Of a stretch of 37,598 nucleotides of DNA, positions 16,385-24,498 are shown piece by piece. A program made the position numbers and the translations under genes. Numbering within the stretch: position 1 is the stretch's first letter; each line of letters opens with the position of its first letter. The notes beneath the pieces are model-generated. The model was not told where the DNA came from and searched no databases. It saw only the letters and a list, made by a program, of their open reading frames with translations. The stretch comes from Alphaproteobacteria bacterium (lineage in GTDB: Bacteria > Pseudomonadota > Alphaproteobacteria > M2410): the NCBI GenBank assembly GCA_030614785.1, contig JAUWTJ010000038.1, positions 1 to 37,598 of the forward strand, read 5' to 3'.

Positions 16385-17215
16385 ATGAGCGAGCGGATCA
16401 GAGTTGAGATTGAAGACGGTGTTGCGGATGTGACCCTAACCCGAGGCGACAAGATGAATGCCCTCGACGGGCAAATGTTCAAGGCGCTGGTGGAGACCGG
16501 AGAACGGCTCAAGACCGAAAAAGGTTTGCGTGCTGTTGTGCTGTCCGGCGAAGGCCGCGCGTTTTGCGCCGGGCTCGACATGGGCAATTTTGCTGCCATG
16601 GGGAATGCGAAGCCAAAAGATGAGTCTGGCGGGAGCAAAGGCGATCCAACAGTCGATGCCGGTCTTGCCAAACGCACACGCGGCATTGTCAACGATCCAC
16701 AATATGCCGCCTGGGTCTGGCACGAGGTGCCGGTGCCGGTCATTGCCGCGGTGCACGGGGTGGCGTTCGGCGGCGGCTTTCAGGTGATGCTCGGCGCCGA
16801 CATGCGCTATGCGGCGCCGGAGACAAAACTTTGCGTCATGGAAATCAAATGGGGGCTGGTACCCGACATGGCCGGGACTGAACTGATGCGCCATCTGGTG
16901 GGCGATGATGTGATCCGGGAGCTGAGTTATACGGGCCGCATTTTCCTGTCCGAAGAGGGCCGCGATCTGGGCCTCATCACGCGGATCTGCGATGATCCGA
17001 AAGCCGCGGCGATGGAAACCGCTCGCGAGATCGCCTCAAAGAACCCCGATGCGATCCGCGCCATGAAGCGGATGTATAATGCGCTACCAAATATCGACGT
17101 CGCGGCGCGCTTCATGAACGAGAGCGTTGAACAAGCCAAGCTCATCGGCTCGCCCAACCAGATCGAGGCCGTCATGAGCCAGATGGAAAAACGCCCTGCC
17201 ACCTTCAAGGATTGA
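16385..17215 (+). CDS. enoyl-CoA hydratase/isomerase (crotonase) family protein
   Basis: The 276-residue crotonase-fold protein has the oxyanion-hole motifs GRAFCAGLDMGNF (about residues 58-70) and HGVAFGGGFQVMLGADMRYA (about 124-143), then WGLVPDMAGT. The frame extends upstream into the ligase gene, but the ATG at 16385 has a GGAG site and lies 37 nt after the ligase stop. Whether it is a hydratase, isomerase or other crotonase enzyme cannot be decided, because the catalytic Glu positions were not aligned. The next gene starts 5 nt after its stop, so these three genes form an operon. Confidence 0.88.
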   Translation: MSERIRVEIEDGVADVTLTRGDKMNALDGQMFKALVETGERLKTEKGLRAVVLSGEGRAFCAGLDMGNFAAMGNAKPKDESGGSKGDPTVDAGLAKRTRGIVNDPQYAAWVWHEVPVPVIAAVHGVAFGGGFQVMLGADMRYAAPETKLCVMEIKWGLVPDMAGTELMRHLVGDDVIRELSYTGRIFLSEEGRDLGLITRICDDPKAAAMETAREIASKNPDAIRAMKRMYNALPNIDVAARFMNESVEQAKLIGSPNQIEAVMSQMEKRPATFKD

Positions 17216-17220
17216 CGCCC

Positions 17221-17637
17221 ATGCTTCTAATTTACAAAGGGGTCGTGCACCCCTGGCTCTGCGACATCATGGGTCACATGACGACGCGCAATTATCTCGC
17301 CATGTTCGATGATGCGAGCTATCACATGATCCACGAGACTTTTGGGTGGTCTGGTGGTGAAGGCGGCGACCGCCAGAACGGCTGGGTCGATGTGCGCCAG
17401 GTCATCGAGTACAAGGATGAGCTGAAGGCTGGAGACCTGACCGAGGTCAAGGGCGCCATGAAAAAGATCGGCACGAAGTCGGTCACCTATTACTACGAGC
17501 TCTACAATACCCGCACGGGAAATCTCTCGGCGACGCTTGAGACGACATCGGTCTATTTCGACCTGGTAGAACGGATCGGTATTCCGCTGACGGAGGAGAT
17601 GCGGGCGGGCGCAGAGAAGTATCTGGTTGAGGGGTGA
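17221..17637 (+). CDS. hotdog-fold acyl-CoA thioesterase (4HBT-like)
   Basis: The 138-residue single hotdog domain has the 4HBT-type motif D-I-M-G-H-M near residue 14-19 (catalytic Asp), NYLAMFDDASYHMI, and a strand pattern with TEVKGAMKKIGTKSVTYYYELYN. The family hydrolyses acyl-CoA to free acid and CoA. The ATG at 17221 is chosen; a TTG 9 nt earlier would overlap the crotonase stop. It ends the ligase-crotonase-thioesterase operon, with a hairpin at 17659-17676 after it. Its substrate presumably matches the chemistry of the two enzymes before it. Confidence 0.85.
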   Translation: MLLIYKGVVHPWLCDIMGHMTTRNYLAMFDDASYHMIHETFGWSGGEGGDRQNGWVDVRQVIEYKDELKAGDLTEVKGAMKKIGTKSVTYYYELYNTRTGNLSATLETTSVYFDLVERIGIPLTEEMRAGAEKYLVEG

Positions 17638-17658
17638 GGAACTTTCAACACATTTCCC

Positions 17659-17676
17659 TGTCATCCTCGGATGACA
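17659..17676. terminator. hairpin between convergent genes
   Basis: TGTCATCC-tc-GGATGACA forms a perfect 8-bp stem between the thioesterase and phosphatase stop codons. It lacks a clear T-run, so it is at best a weak bidirectional terminator; it also resembles a short piece of a dispersed palindromic repeat. Confidence 0.45.
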
Positions 17677-17684
17677 AGAGTGGG

Positions 17685-18458
17685 CTATTGCGCCTCTCGT
17701 CTCTCACGCTCCCTTTGCGCCATCAATTCCTTTGACGGGAACGGTGCTGTGCGCTCGCCCTTGACCTGAATGAACCGCGGCGCAACCTGGTCGAGAGCGA
17801 CAGCGGTCATGGTGCCAAACAGACAGGCGCCGGTGTCAACGTTGATCCGGTTGGGTCTGGATTCCGGATCGCGGTTCGTTGTGTGACCATGGACAATGAC
17901 CCGACCGTGATCGAGCTCGCTTTCCGTGAAATCGCTGCGGATCCACAAGGCATCGCGCTCCATTTGGGCTTCCAGATGGATACCGGGCCTGACACCGGCA
18001 TGGACGAACATATAGCCCTCTTCAAAATGCCAATGTGGCAGGGTGTTGATCCAGTCGATATGATCCCCCGGGATCGCCGCCAGAGCTTCTTTCACGTTGC
18101 CGCCGCTGGCCAGGATCGCAACAAGCTCTTCAAGCACAACGCCGTAGGATTCCAGTGTCTCCTTGCCGCCAACAAAATCACGCCGCCAGCTTTCCGCACG
18201 CTCGAGGGTTGGCTCTTCAAGGAAATCAAGAAACATCTGTTCGTGATTGCCGCGCAGGCAGATGGTCTCAAAACCGTCGATGCCCTGCATGACCAGATCA
18301 ATCACGCCGCGTGAATGCAGACCGCGATCCACATAGTCGCCGATGAAGATGAGCTTGTGGTCCCCGCTCGATTGCCTGTGCGCGTCCCAGCGGATCTCGT
18401 CGAGAAGCTCCTTGAGCAGCGGCAATTCGCCGTGAATATCGCCGATGGCATAAATCAC
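17685..18458 (-). CDS. PPP-family metallophosphoesterase (serine/threonine phosphatase-like)
   Basis: A 257-residue enzyme with all core motifs of the PPP superfamily: GDIHG (residues 6-10), GDYVDRG (about 40-46) and GNHE (about 70-73). The later metal-binding histidines are in FVHAGVRPG and VIVHGHTTNRDP. These bind a dinuclear metal centre. Bacterial members include protein phosphatases, Ap4A hydrolases and broad phosphodiesterases; the substrate cannot be read from the sequence. No kinase gene is adjacent. It is convergent with the thioesterase operon. Confidence 0.85.
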   Translation of the reverse strand: MIYAIGDIHGELPLLKELLDEIRWDAHRQSSGDHKLIFIGDYVDRGLHSRGVIDLVMQGIDGFETICLRGNHEQMFLDFLEEPTLERAESWRRDFVGGKETLESYGVVLEELVAILASGGNVKEALAAIPGDHIDWINTLPHWHFEEGYMFVHAGVRPGIHLEAQMERDALWIRSDFTESELDHGRVIVHGHTTNRDPESRPNRINVDTGACLFGTMTAVALDQVAPRFIQVKGERTAPFPSKELMAQRERERREAQ

Positions 18459-18812
18459 GTCAGATCCATTCTTGGCTGTCCCCTCTGGCCAATGTTATCG
18501 CCGCTCACGGTTCCGGCTGTCCTTATAGGCAATGCCTGGCACGTTAGTCGAGCGTACACTAACAAGGTGCGTTTATAACAGGGTGCGTTTATAACAGGGT
18601 GCGTTTATGAGGTAGAATTGGGATCATCCCGGCAAGTCTGACCGCCCCGCAGCACGCAGTCAATCTCCTGCGACGGTGCCCTCCACGGTCAATCTGCTTG
18701 ATAAGCTTTCTTAATATAAATCGTGATACCATACAAACCGCCCGTCATGGAGACATAATACCTCTCGTCGAAACGACCGATTGGTCAACCAGAATCAGGA
18801 GACTGCAGCCCA
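18459..18812. other. intergenic region between phosphatase and sensor kinase
   Basis: This 354-nt gap holds the promoters of the divergent phosphatase and sensor-kinase genes, a 16-nt tandem repeat (18566-18608) and an AT-rich stretch near 18708-18735. A GGAG site about 11 nt before the kinase ATG is visible. No protein-coding gene is convincing. Confidence 0.4.
18566..18608. repeat. 16-nt tandem repeat, 2.7 copies
   Basis: The unit ggtgcgtttataacag occurs twice in full (18566-18581 and 18582-18597), followed by ggtgcgtttat (18598-18608). The TTTATAA core is -10-like, so copy number could change promoter strength for the phosphatase or kinase; this is inference. Confidence 0.75.
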
Positions 18813-20684
18813 ATGCCCCCAAGACGGCTCTTGACCCTCTGGCACCCTCAGGTCGTATGTGGCTTTGCGGTGTTAGCCATTGTTGCAAGCTCCTTCCTCA
18901 CCTTTATCTATCTGAAGCATCATGCACATGACGCTCTCGACAAGTCCTTGCAGACGGTCCTCGACACTACATCTGAAGCCATTGCTCACTGGTCCGGGGC
19001 GCAAAAAATCACTGTTCAAGCCTGGGCGCAAAACCCTGCTGTTAACTCTCTTTCTACCGACCTGCTCTCAATTGGCACACAGGCCGAGGCGCTGATCTTT
19101 GCGCCTGCCCAACAGAAATTGAAAAGCTTCTTTGAACCTGTGACCGAAGCTGCAGCCTTCGAAGGATACTTCATTGTCAACAGGGATAACATCAACATTG
19201 CCTCGAGCAGAAGCGAGAATATTGGAATAGAAAACATCTTGAGTGACCGCGACAGATTTCTGGATCGGGCGTGGTCCGGTGAAACAATTATCAGCCCTCC
19301 GCTGATATCCGATGTGCCTCTGCCGGATTTATCAGGACGACTTCAACAACATCGCATTACAATGCTTGTCGTCTCTCCACTCATCGATGAACATGAGCAG
19401 GTCCACGCCCTCCTGATGCTGAGGCTTAATCCGCTCCATACGTTTACATCCATATTGAGAATGGGGCGAATTGGCGAAAGCGGCGAAACCTACGCTATCG
19501 ACGCGACTGGACGTCTCGCCAGCGAAAGTCGCTTCAATGAACAGCTGGAGATGGCTGGCCTCATCAAGGCAGGGGAAACGCCGGTGATGAATATCCGAAT
19601 CACTGACCCCGGGGGCAACCTTCTGAACACGGATATTGAAGCACTGTCTGAAGAGCCGCGACCCCTGACTCATATGGCAAGGCTTGCCATAAAGGAACGC
19701 AAGCCAGGGTCCCGGCTGGACAGCTACAAGAACTACCGCGGGGTCGATGTCATCGGGGCCTGGGTATGGAATGAGGAACTTCAAATCGGAATAGCCACAG
19801 AACTCGACAGTGAAGAGGCTTATGCGGGTTTGCGAAACACCGGCTGGTTTATCCTGGGGAGCGCGGTATTGCTGAGTTTTCTCAGCCTTCTGGTGCTGCG
19901 TTCCCATCTGACTGTTCGCAGACATGCAGAAGAGGCAATCCAACTGGCCGTCAAGGCGATTGATGCGGATCGCCTGAAGTCCGAATTTCTTGCCAATATG
20001 AGCCATGAAATCAGAACGCCGATGAACGGTGTCCTCGGGATGCTGGAGATCCTTCAAGACATGGAATTGCCGGAGAAAGCAAAAAAATATACCGGAGTCG
20101 CCTATCAATCAGCTGATGATCTGCTGAAAATTCTCAATGACATCCTGGATTACAGCAGACTGGAAAGTGGCAGGGTCAATCTGGAGCACGTTTCGTTTTG
20201 TCCGAAATCAATTGTCGCAGACCTCATTCCTGTCCTCCGACCAGAAGCAGACAGAAAAAACATCACTCTCAGCGCGACGTTTGGACCCGACCTGCCAGCA
20301 CAAATTTCGGGAGATCCGGGACGTCTTCGTCAAGTCCTGACCAACCTCATTCACAACGGCATCAAGTTTACTGATCAAGGCGCGGTTGAAATCAAGGTTT
20401 CGCAAATAAGCGCGCAACAAGTGCCAGTAGAGCTGCAATTTGAAATTCACGATACTGGCCCGGGCATTCCGGCGGACGCCCTGCCAATGATGTTCGAGCG
20501 CTTTCACCAGGCCGATCTTTCATCAACAAAGGAATTTGGTGGTGCCGGTCTTGGTCTTGCCATTTGCCAACAGCTCTCCGATCTGATGGGTGGAACACTC
20601 CAGGCCAAATCTGCTGTGGGCCAAGGGAGTTGCTTTACACTCACTTTGCCGATGTCTGGCTCAGGTTCCGCTCGCGCTGTATAG
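18813..20684 (+). CDS. membrane sensor histidine kinase (periplasmic Cache-like sensor)
   Basis: A 623-residue kinase. TM1 is at about residues 15-36. A long periplasmic sensor domain follows (37-340) that looks like a double Cache/PDC fold (IVNRDNINIASSR, GETYAIDATGRLASES). TM2 is at about 343-363. HisKA has phospho-acceptor H398 in MSHEIRTPMNG. The HATPase has N-box NLIHNGIKFT, G1 DTGPGIP, F-box MFERFHQ and G2 GGAGLGLAI. There is no receiver domain and no response-regulator gene nearby, so it is an orphan kinase. A GGAG site lies about 11 nt before the ATG. The ligand is unknown; Cache domains often sense small organic acids or amino acids. Confidence 0.9.
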   Translation: MPPRRLLTLWHPQVVCGFAVLAIVASSFLTFIYLKHHAHDALDKSLQTVLDTTSEAIAHWSGAQKITVQAWAQNPAVNSLSTDLLSIGTQAEALIFAPAQQKLKSFFEPVTEAAAFEGYFIVNRDNINIASSRSENIGIENILSDRDRFLDRAWSGETIISPPLISDVPLPDLSGRLQQHRITMLVVSPLIDEHEQVHALLMLRLNPLHTFTSILRMGRIGESGETYAIDATGRLASESRFNEQLEMAGLIKAGETPVMNIRITDPGGNLLNTDIEALSEEPRPLTHMARLAIKERKPGSRLDSYKNYRGVDVIGAWVWNEELQIGIATELDSEEAYAGLRNTGWFILGSAVLLSFLSLLVLRSHLTVRRHAEEAIQLAVKAIDADRLKSEFLANMSHEIRTPMNGVLGMLEILQDMELPEKAKKYTGVAYQSADDLLKILNDILDYSRLESGRVNLEHVSFCPKSIVADLIPVLRPEADRKNITLSATFGPDLPAQISGDPGRLRQVLTNLIHNGIKFTDQGAVEIKVSQISAQQVPVELQFEIHDTGPGIPADALPMMFERFHQADLSSTKEFGGAGLGLAICQQLSDLMGGTLQAKSAVGQGSCFTLTLPMSGSGSARAV

Positions 20685-20699
20685 CATCAACGGCACAGG

Positions 20700-21074
20700 T
20701 CAGATCCATTCGCCCGTGGTGGGTGCCATATCAACCCCTTCAGCATCGCCCGTATTCACGGTGCCAGCAGGCTCGAGCACCAGGATCTGACACTCCGCCG
20801 CTGCGTGCGGTGCGTGCTCCACGCCTTTGGGGACAACATAGAGCTCGCCTTCGCCAAGCTCAATGGTCTCCTCGCCGCCCCCGGCGCGTATGTCGATGGA
20901 GAGTTTGCCCGTCACAACGAGGAACAGCTCGTCGGTCTCCTCGTGAGCATGCCATGGGAACCGGCCCTCCACCTTTGCCAGTTTGACGTGATAGTCGTTC
21001 AGGCTGGCCACGATTTTGGGCGACCAATGCTCGGAGAAGCTGGCGAGTTTTTCGGCAATGTTGATGGCGGTCAT
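20700..21074 (-). CDS. small cupin-domain protein
   Basis: A 124-residue single-cupin protein. Cupin motif 1 is WHAHEETDELFLVVTGKLSI, with the His and Glu metal ligands. Motif 2 is ELYVVPKGVEHAPHAA, with the second His. The C-terminal tail (GEGVDMAPTTGEWI-like) is polar. Such proteins are metal-dependent isomerases or dioxygenases, or small-molecule binders; function is not predictable. It is convergent with the sensor kinase (15 nt between stops) and upstream of the mcd gene stop on the same strand. Confidence 0.82.
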   Translation of the reverse strand: MTAINIAEKLASFSEHWSPKIVASLNDYHVKLAKVEGRFPWHAHEETDELFLVVTGKLSIDIRAGGGEETIELGEGELYVVPKGVEHAPHAAAECQILVLEPAGTVNTGDAEGVDMAPTTGEWI

Positions 21075-21112
21075 GAAAGGCGCTCCCGATTAAAGACGCG
21101 CCCATTCAAGCA

Positions 21113-22780
21113 CTAGTTCCGCTCGCCCTCAAGCAATCGCCTTGCGATGACCTGGGCCTGAATTTCGGCGGCGCCTTCGAAGATGTTGAGGATGCGGGCG
21201 TCGCAGAGGACGCGGGAGACCGGATATTCGAGCGCAAAACCGTTGCCGCCGTGGATCTGGAGGGCGTTGTCGGCGGCGGCCCAGGCGACGCGGGCGCCCA
21301 GAAGCTTGGCCATGCCGGCCTCGAGGTCGCAGCGTTTGCCCTCGTCCTTGGAGCGGGCGGAGAAATAGGTGAGCTGGCGGGCGACCATGATCTCGACGAC
21401 CATCATCACCAGCTTGTTGCGCACGCGCGGGAAGTGGAAGATCGGTTTGCCAAATTGCTGGCGATCCTGGGCATATTTCAAGCCAAGCTCGAGGGCCGAC
21501 TGGGCAACGCCGATGGCGCGGGCCGCCGTCTGGATGCGGGCTGATTCAAAGGTTCGCATCAATTGCTTGAAGCCCTGGCCCTCTTCGCCGCCGAGCAGGT
21601 TTTCGGCCTTCACTTCAAACTCGTCAAAGCCGAGCTCATATTCCTTCATACCGCGATAGCCAAGCACTTCGATCTCGCCGCCGGTCATGCCGTCCGAGGG
21701 GAACGGGTTATCGTCATCCTCGCTGCGGGTCTTTTCGGCGAGCAGCATGGAAAGGCCCTTGTAGCCGGGCTCATCAGACGTCCGTGCAAGGAGGGTCATG
21801 ACGTCGGTGCGGGCGGCGTGGGTGATCCAGGTCTTGTTGCCGGTCACCTTGTAGACGTCGCCGTCTTTTTTGGCGCGGGTCCTGAGCGAGCCCAGGTCCG
21901 AGCCGGTGTTGGGTTCAGTGAAGACGGCTGTTGGCAGAACCTCGCCGGAGGCCAGCTTTGGCAGCCAGTGGTTCTTTTGCTCCTGCGTACCGCCGCCAAG
22001 AATAAGCTCGGCGGCAATTTCGGAGCGGGTGCCGAGGGAGCCAACGCCGATATAGCCACGCGACAGTTCCTCGGAGACGACGCACATGGCGGTCTTGCCC
22101 ATGCCGAGGCCGCCGTATTCTTCGGGGATGGTGAGGCCGAAGACGCCGAGATCGCTCATCTGCCCGACCACATCCATCGGGATAAAATCGTCGTTGAGGT
22201 GCCACTGGTGAGCCGGTTCAACGATCTTTTCGTCAGCGAAACGACGGAACTGGTCGCGGACCATGTCGAGGGTCTCATCAAGGCCGGTGTTGCCGAAGGT
22301 GGAAGATCCCGCCTGCTCCTCGATATGGAGGGCGATTTTTGAGCGCACCTGCTGGGTGAAGCCTTGCGTGACCAGGGTCTGGATCGCCGGGGTGCCCATC
22401 AGGGCCAGTTCCTCGCCGGTCAGCCCCATATCCATGAGGCGGATAATCTCGCCCTGGCTCATGGGAATGCCGCCGCCGATCTGCGCGATATATTCGGCGT
22501 AGGCCGCCTGCAGGATCAGCGCCTCTAGTTCGCCGTAGCGCCCTTCTGCCTCGAGCGCCTTTGCCCAACCGAGCATTTCGCGCAAGGCTTCGACATAGGT
22601 TGCGATCCAGGCAAAGCCGTGGGTGATATTCTGGTTCTGCTCGACCAGCGGAACGGCAATCTTTCCGTCTACGGAGACCAGTGCGGTGACATGGGCCTTG
22701 GCTTTTTCAAGCAGGGTGTCGAGCGTGCCGAGGGCGCTGTCGCACAGGGCGAACAAATTATCGAGCAGAGGAGCGGTCAT
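21113..22780 (-). CDS. mcd: methylsuccinyl-CoA dehydrogenase
   Basis: The 555-residue flavoprotein oxidises (2S)-methylsuccinyl-CoA to mesaconyl-CoA in the ethylmalonyl-CoA pathway and passes electrons to ETF. Residues about 1-150 form the extra N-terminal helical region of this subfamily (LFALCDSALGTLDTLL ... ITHGFAWIATYVEALR). The acyl-CoA dehydrogenase core follows (IPEEYGGLGMGKTAMCVVSEELSRG, FTEPNTGSDLGSLRTRA, QIHGGNGFALEYPVSRVLCDARILNIFEGAAEIQ). The extension makes it about 170 residues longer than ordinary acyl-CoA dehydrogenases, as expected for Mcd. The frame is open to 22861, but the ATG at 22780 has a GGAGA site 8 nt upstream. It follows ccr on the same strand, with a palindromic repeat between them. 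Confidence 0.92.
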   Translation of the reverse strand: MTAPLLDNLFALCDSALGTLDTLLEKAKAHVTALVSVDGKIAVPLVEQNQNITHGFAWIATYVEALREMLGWAKALEAEGRYGELEALILQAAYAEYIAQIGGGIPMSQGEIIRLMDMGLTGEELALMGTPAIQTLVTQGFTQQVRSKIALHIEEQAGSSTFGNTGLDETLDMVRDQFRRFADEKIVEPAHQWHLNDDFIPMDVVGQMSDLGVFGLTIPEEYGGLGMGKTAMCVVSEELSRGYIGVGSLGTRSEIAAELILGGGTQEQKNHWLPKLASGEVLPTAVFTEPNTGSDLGSLRTRAKKDGDVYKVTGNKTWITHAARTDVMTLLARTSDEPGYKGLSMLLAEKTRSEDDDNPFPSDGMTGGEIEVLGYRGMKEYELGFDEFEVKAENLLGGEEGQGFKQLMRTFESARIQTAARAIGVAQSALELGLKYAQDRQQFGKPIFHFPRVRNKLVMMVVEIMVARQLTYFSARSKDEGKRCDLEAGMAKLLGARVAWAAADNALQIHGGNGFALEYPVSRVLCDARILNIFEGAAEIQAQVIARRLLEGERN

Positions 22781-22799
22781 GAATTTGTCTCCGGTATTG

Positions 22800-22925
22800 C
22801 CCTTCTCCCTCCGGGAGAAGGTGTCGCATTGCGACGGATGAGGGGCGATGTTGCCGCACATTGAATGTGTTGAGAGGGCGATCCCTCACCCGCCCTTCGG
22901 GCACCCTCTCCCGGAGGGAGAGGGA
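22800..22925. repeat. dispersed palindromic repeat between ccr and mcd
   Basis: The left end ccttctccctccgggagaag and right end ccctctcccggagggagagg are self-complementary and also complementary to each other, flanking a ccctcacccgcccttcgggc segment. This is a common style of bacterial intergenic repeat (REP/MITE-like). It may set differential mRNA levels of ccr and mcd. Confidence 0.75.
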
Positions 22926-22939
22926 CTAACATTGCAATA

Positions 22940-24235
22940 CTAGCTGTTACCGACTTCGATTGCGTCTTCGATGGTGCGGAGGCCCGGCACCTTGGCGGAG
23001 ACCAGCACAGCCATATTGCCCGGCAGATGCTTGTTGTGATGCATCTTGGTGTGGGCCTTGGCTATATCATCCCATGCAAAGACTTCCGACATACACGGAT
23101 CAATGCGGCGCTCGATGACCAGCTTGTTGGCCTGTGCCGCCTGTTTCAGATTGGCAAAGTGGGACCCTTGCACACGCTTCTGGCGCATCCACAGGAAGCG
23201 CGCATCCATGGTGAGGTTGTAGCCCGTGGTCCCGGCGCAAATGACGACCATGCCGCCGTTCTTCACGACATTGACCGAGACCGGGAAGGTTTGCTCGCCG
23301 GGGTGTTCAAAAACACAATCAACGTTATTGCCTTTACCGGTGATGTTCCAGATGGCTTTGCCGAACTTGCGAACCTCGCCCATATATTCAGCGAAGCCCT
23401 CGCCATTGACTTCAGGCAGTTGACCCCAACAATTGTAATCCTTGCGATTAAGAACAGCCTTGGCGCCCATGGAGAGGACAAAATCGCGTTTGTCGTCATT
23501 GGACACCACACCGATGGCGTTGGCGCCGGAAACCGCACAAAGCTGAGTCGCGAAAGAACCAAGGCCGCCAGAGGCACCCCAGACCAGAACATTGTGGCCA
23601 GGGCGCAGGATATGCGGGCGATGGCCGAACAGCATCCGGTAGGCGGTCGCCAGCGTCAGCACGTAGCAGCCTGATTCTTCCCAGGTGAGATGCTGCGGGC
23701 GCGGCATCAGCTGCTGCGCCTGAACGCGGGTAAACTGGGCAAAGGAGCCATCCGGCGTCTCATAACCCCAGATCCGCTGGGAGGGCGAGAACATCGGATC
23801 GCCGCCGTTACATTCCTCGTCGTCACCGTCATCCTGATTGCAGTGCACAACGACCTCGTCACCGACCTTCCAGCGGGTGACTTTCGAGCCCACAGCGTAG
23901 ACAACCCCTGAGGCGTCGGAGCCGGCAACGTGGTAATCCTGCTTGTGGATATCGAACGGCGAAACCGGCGTGCCGAGAGCGGCCCAGACGCCGTTGTAAT
24001 TGACCCCGGCGGCCATCACCAGAACCAGCACCTCGTGGCTGTCGATTGTCGGCGTCGGCACGACCTCGACCTGCATCGCATCCTCAGGCTCACCATGGCG
24101 TTCGCGGCGGATCGCCCAGGCGTACATGTTCTTTGGCACATGGCCGAGCGGCGGGATTTCACCAACCTCGTAGAGGTCCTTGAGATTTGCTGGCGCCGGG
24201 CTTTTGGCGTCCGCGACGGTATCCGTGGTGGTCAT
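22940..24235 (-). CDS. ccr: crotonyl-CoA carboxylase/reductase
   Basis: The 431-residue NADPH-dependent enzyme reductively carboxylates crotonyl-CoA to ethylmalonyl-CoA, the defining step of the ethylmalonyl-CoA pathway. It is a medium-chain dehydrogenase/reductase with an N-terminal catalytic domain (residues 37-190; VNYNGVWAALG, YHVAGSDASGVVYAVG) and a Rossmann motif VWGASGGLGSFATQL near 217-231. The DCVFEHPGEQTFP segment is typical of Ccr. Asn81 lies where a CO2-binding Asn81 is reported in a characterised actinobacterial Ccr; no alignment was run. A GAGGAAG site precedes the ATG. It is divergent from ecm and upstream of mcd, the expected pathway neighbourhood. Confidence 0.95.
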   Translation of the reverse strand: MTTTDTVADAKSPAPANLKDLYEVGEIPPLGHVPKNMYAWAIRRERHGEPEDAMQVEVVPTPTIDSHEVLVLVMAAGVNYNGVWAALGTPVSPFDIHKQDYHVAGSDASGVVYAVGSKVTRWKVGDEVVVHCNQDDGDDEECNGGDPMFSPSQRIWGYETPDGSFAQFTRVQAQQLMPRPQHLTWEESGCYVLTLATAYRMLFGHRPHILRPGHNVLVWGASGGLGSFATQLCAVSGANAIGVVSNDDKRDFVLSMGAKAVLNRKDYNCWGQLPEVNGEGFAEYMGEVRKFGKAIWNITGKGNNVDCVFEHPGEQTFPVSVNVVKNGGMVVICAGTTGYNLTMDARFLWMRQKRVQGSHFANLKQAAQANKLVIERRIDPCMSEVFAWDDIAKAHTKMHHNKHLPGNMAVLVSAKVPGLRTIEDAIEVGNS

Positions 24236-24341
24236 GCTTCTTCCTCGTTATTATCGTCTGTGGTATCACCGCCGGAGACGGGAAATCCGCCCCCAAATGT
24301 GTGGTCCACAATTTTTCAGGATTTTTGGCGATGACGGCGTG

Positions 24342-24372
24342 TTATGCAAGGTTTTTTTGCAATGCAGCATAA
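24342..24372. promoter_or_regulatory. inverted repeat TTATGC-N19-GCATAA in the ccr/ecm divergent region
   Basis: TTATGC (24342-24347) and GCATAA (24367-24372) surround an AT-rich spacer containing TTTTTTTGCAATGC. It is roughly 110-140 nt upstream of both ccr and ecm starts. A TTTGCAA core is reminiscent of binding sites of short-chain-acyl regulators (RamB/ScfR family), but no regulator gene is near. Confidence 0.35.
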
Positions 24373-24446
24373 AGTAATATAGTTTCGCCGCCAGGGTTTC
24401 TGGCGCAATAAAAGGTAAATCCTGATGATTCCGCGCATTGTACCCG

Positions 24447-24468
24447 ATTGTTTCGGGTCTGAAACGAT
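24447..24468. promoter_or_regulatory. operator-like inverted repeat ATTGTTTC-N6-GAAACGAT upstream of ecm
   Basis: The arms match at 7 of 8 positions with a 6-nt spacer, and the element ends about 30 nt before the ecm ATG. A competing hairpin CCCGA-TTGTT-TCGGG overlaps the left arm. It could be a repressor site or a leader structure. No cobalamin-riboswitch-like sequence is seen. Confidence 0.4.
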
Positions 24469-24498
24469 AAAAAGAAAAACAGGAAAGAGCGTTTGAGC

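Noticed and set aside
24236-24498. Cobalamin riboswitch before ecm
   Set aside because: No B12-box-like sequence or suitable structure is visible.
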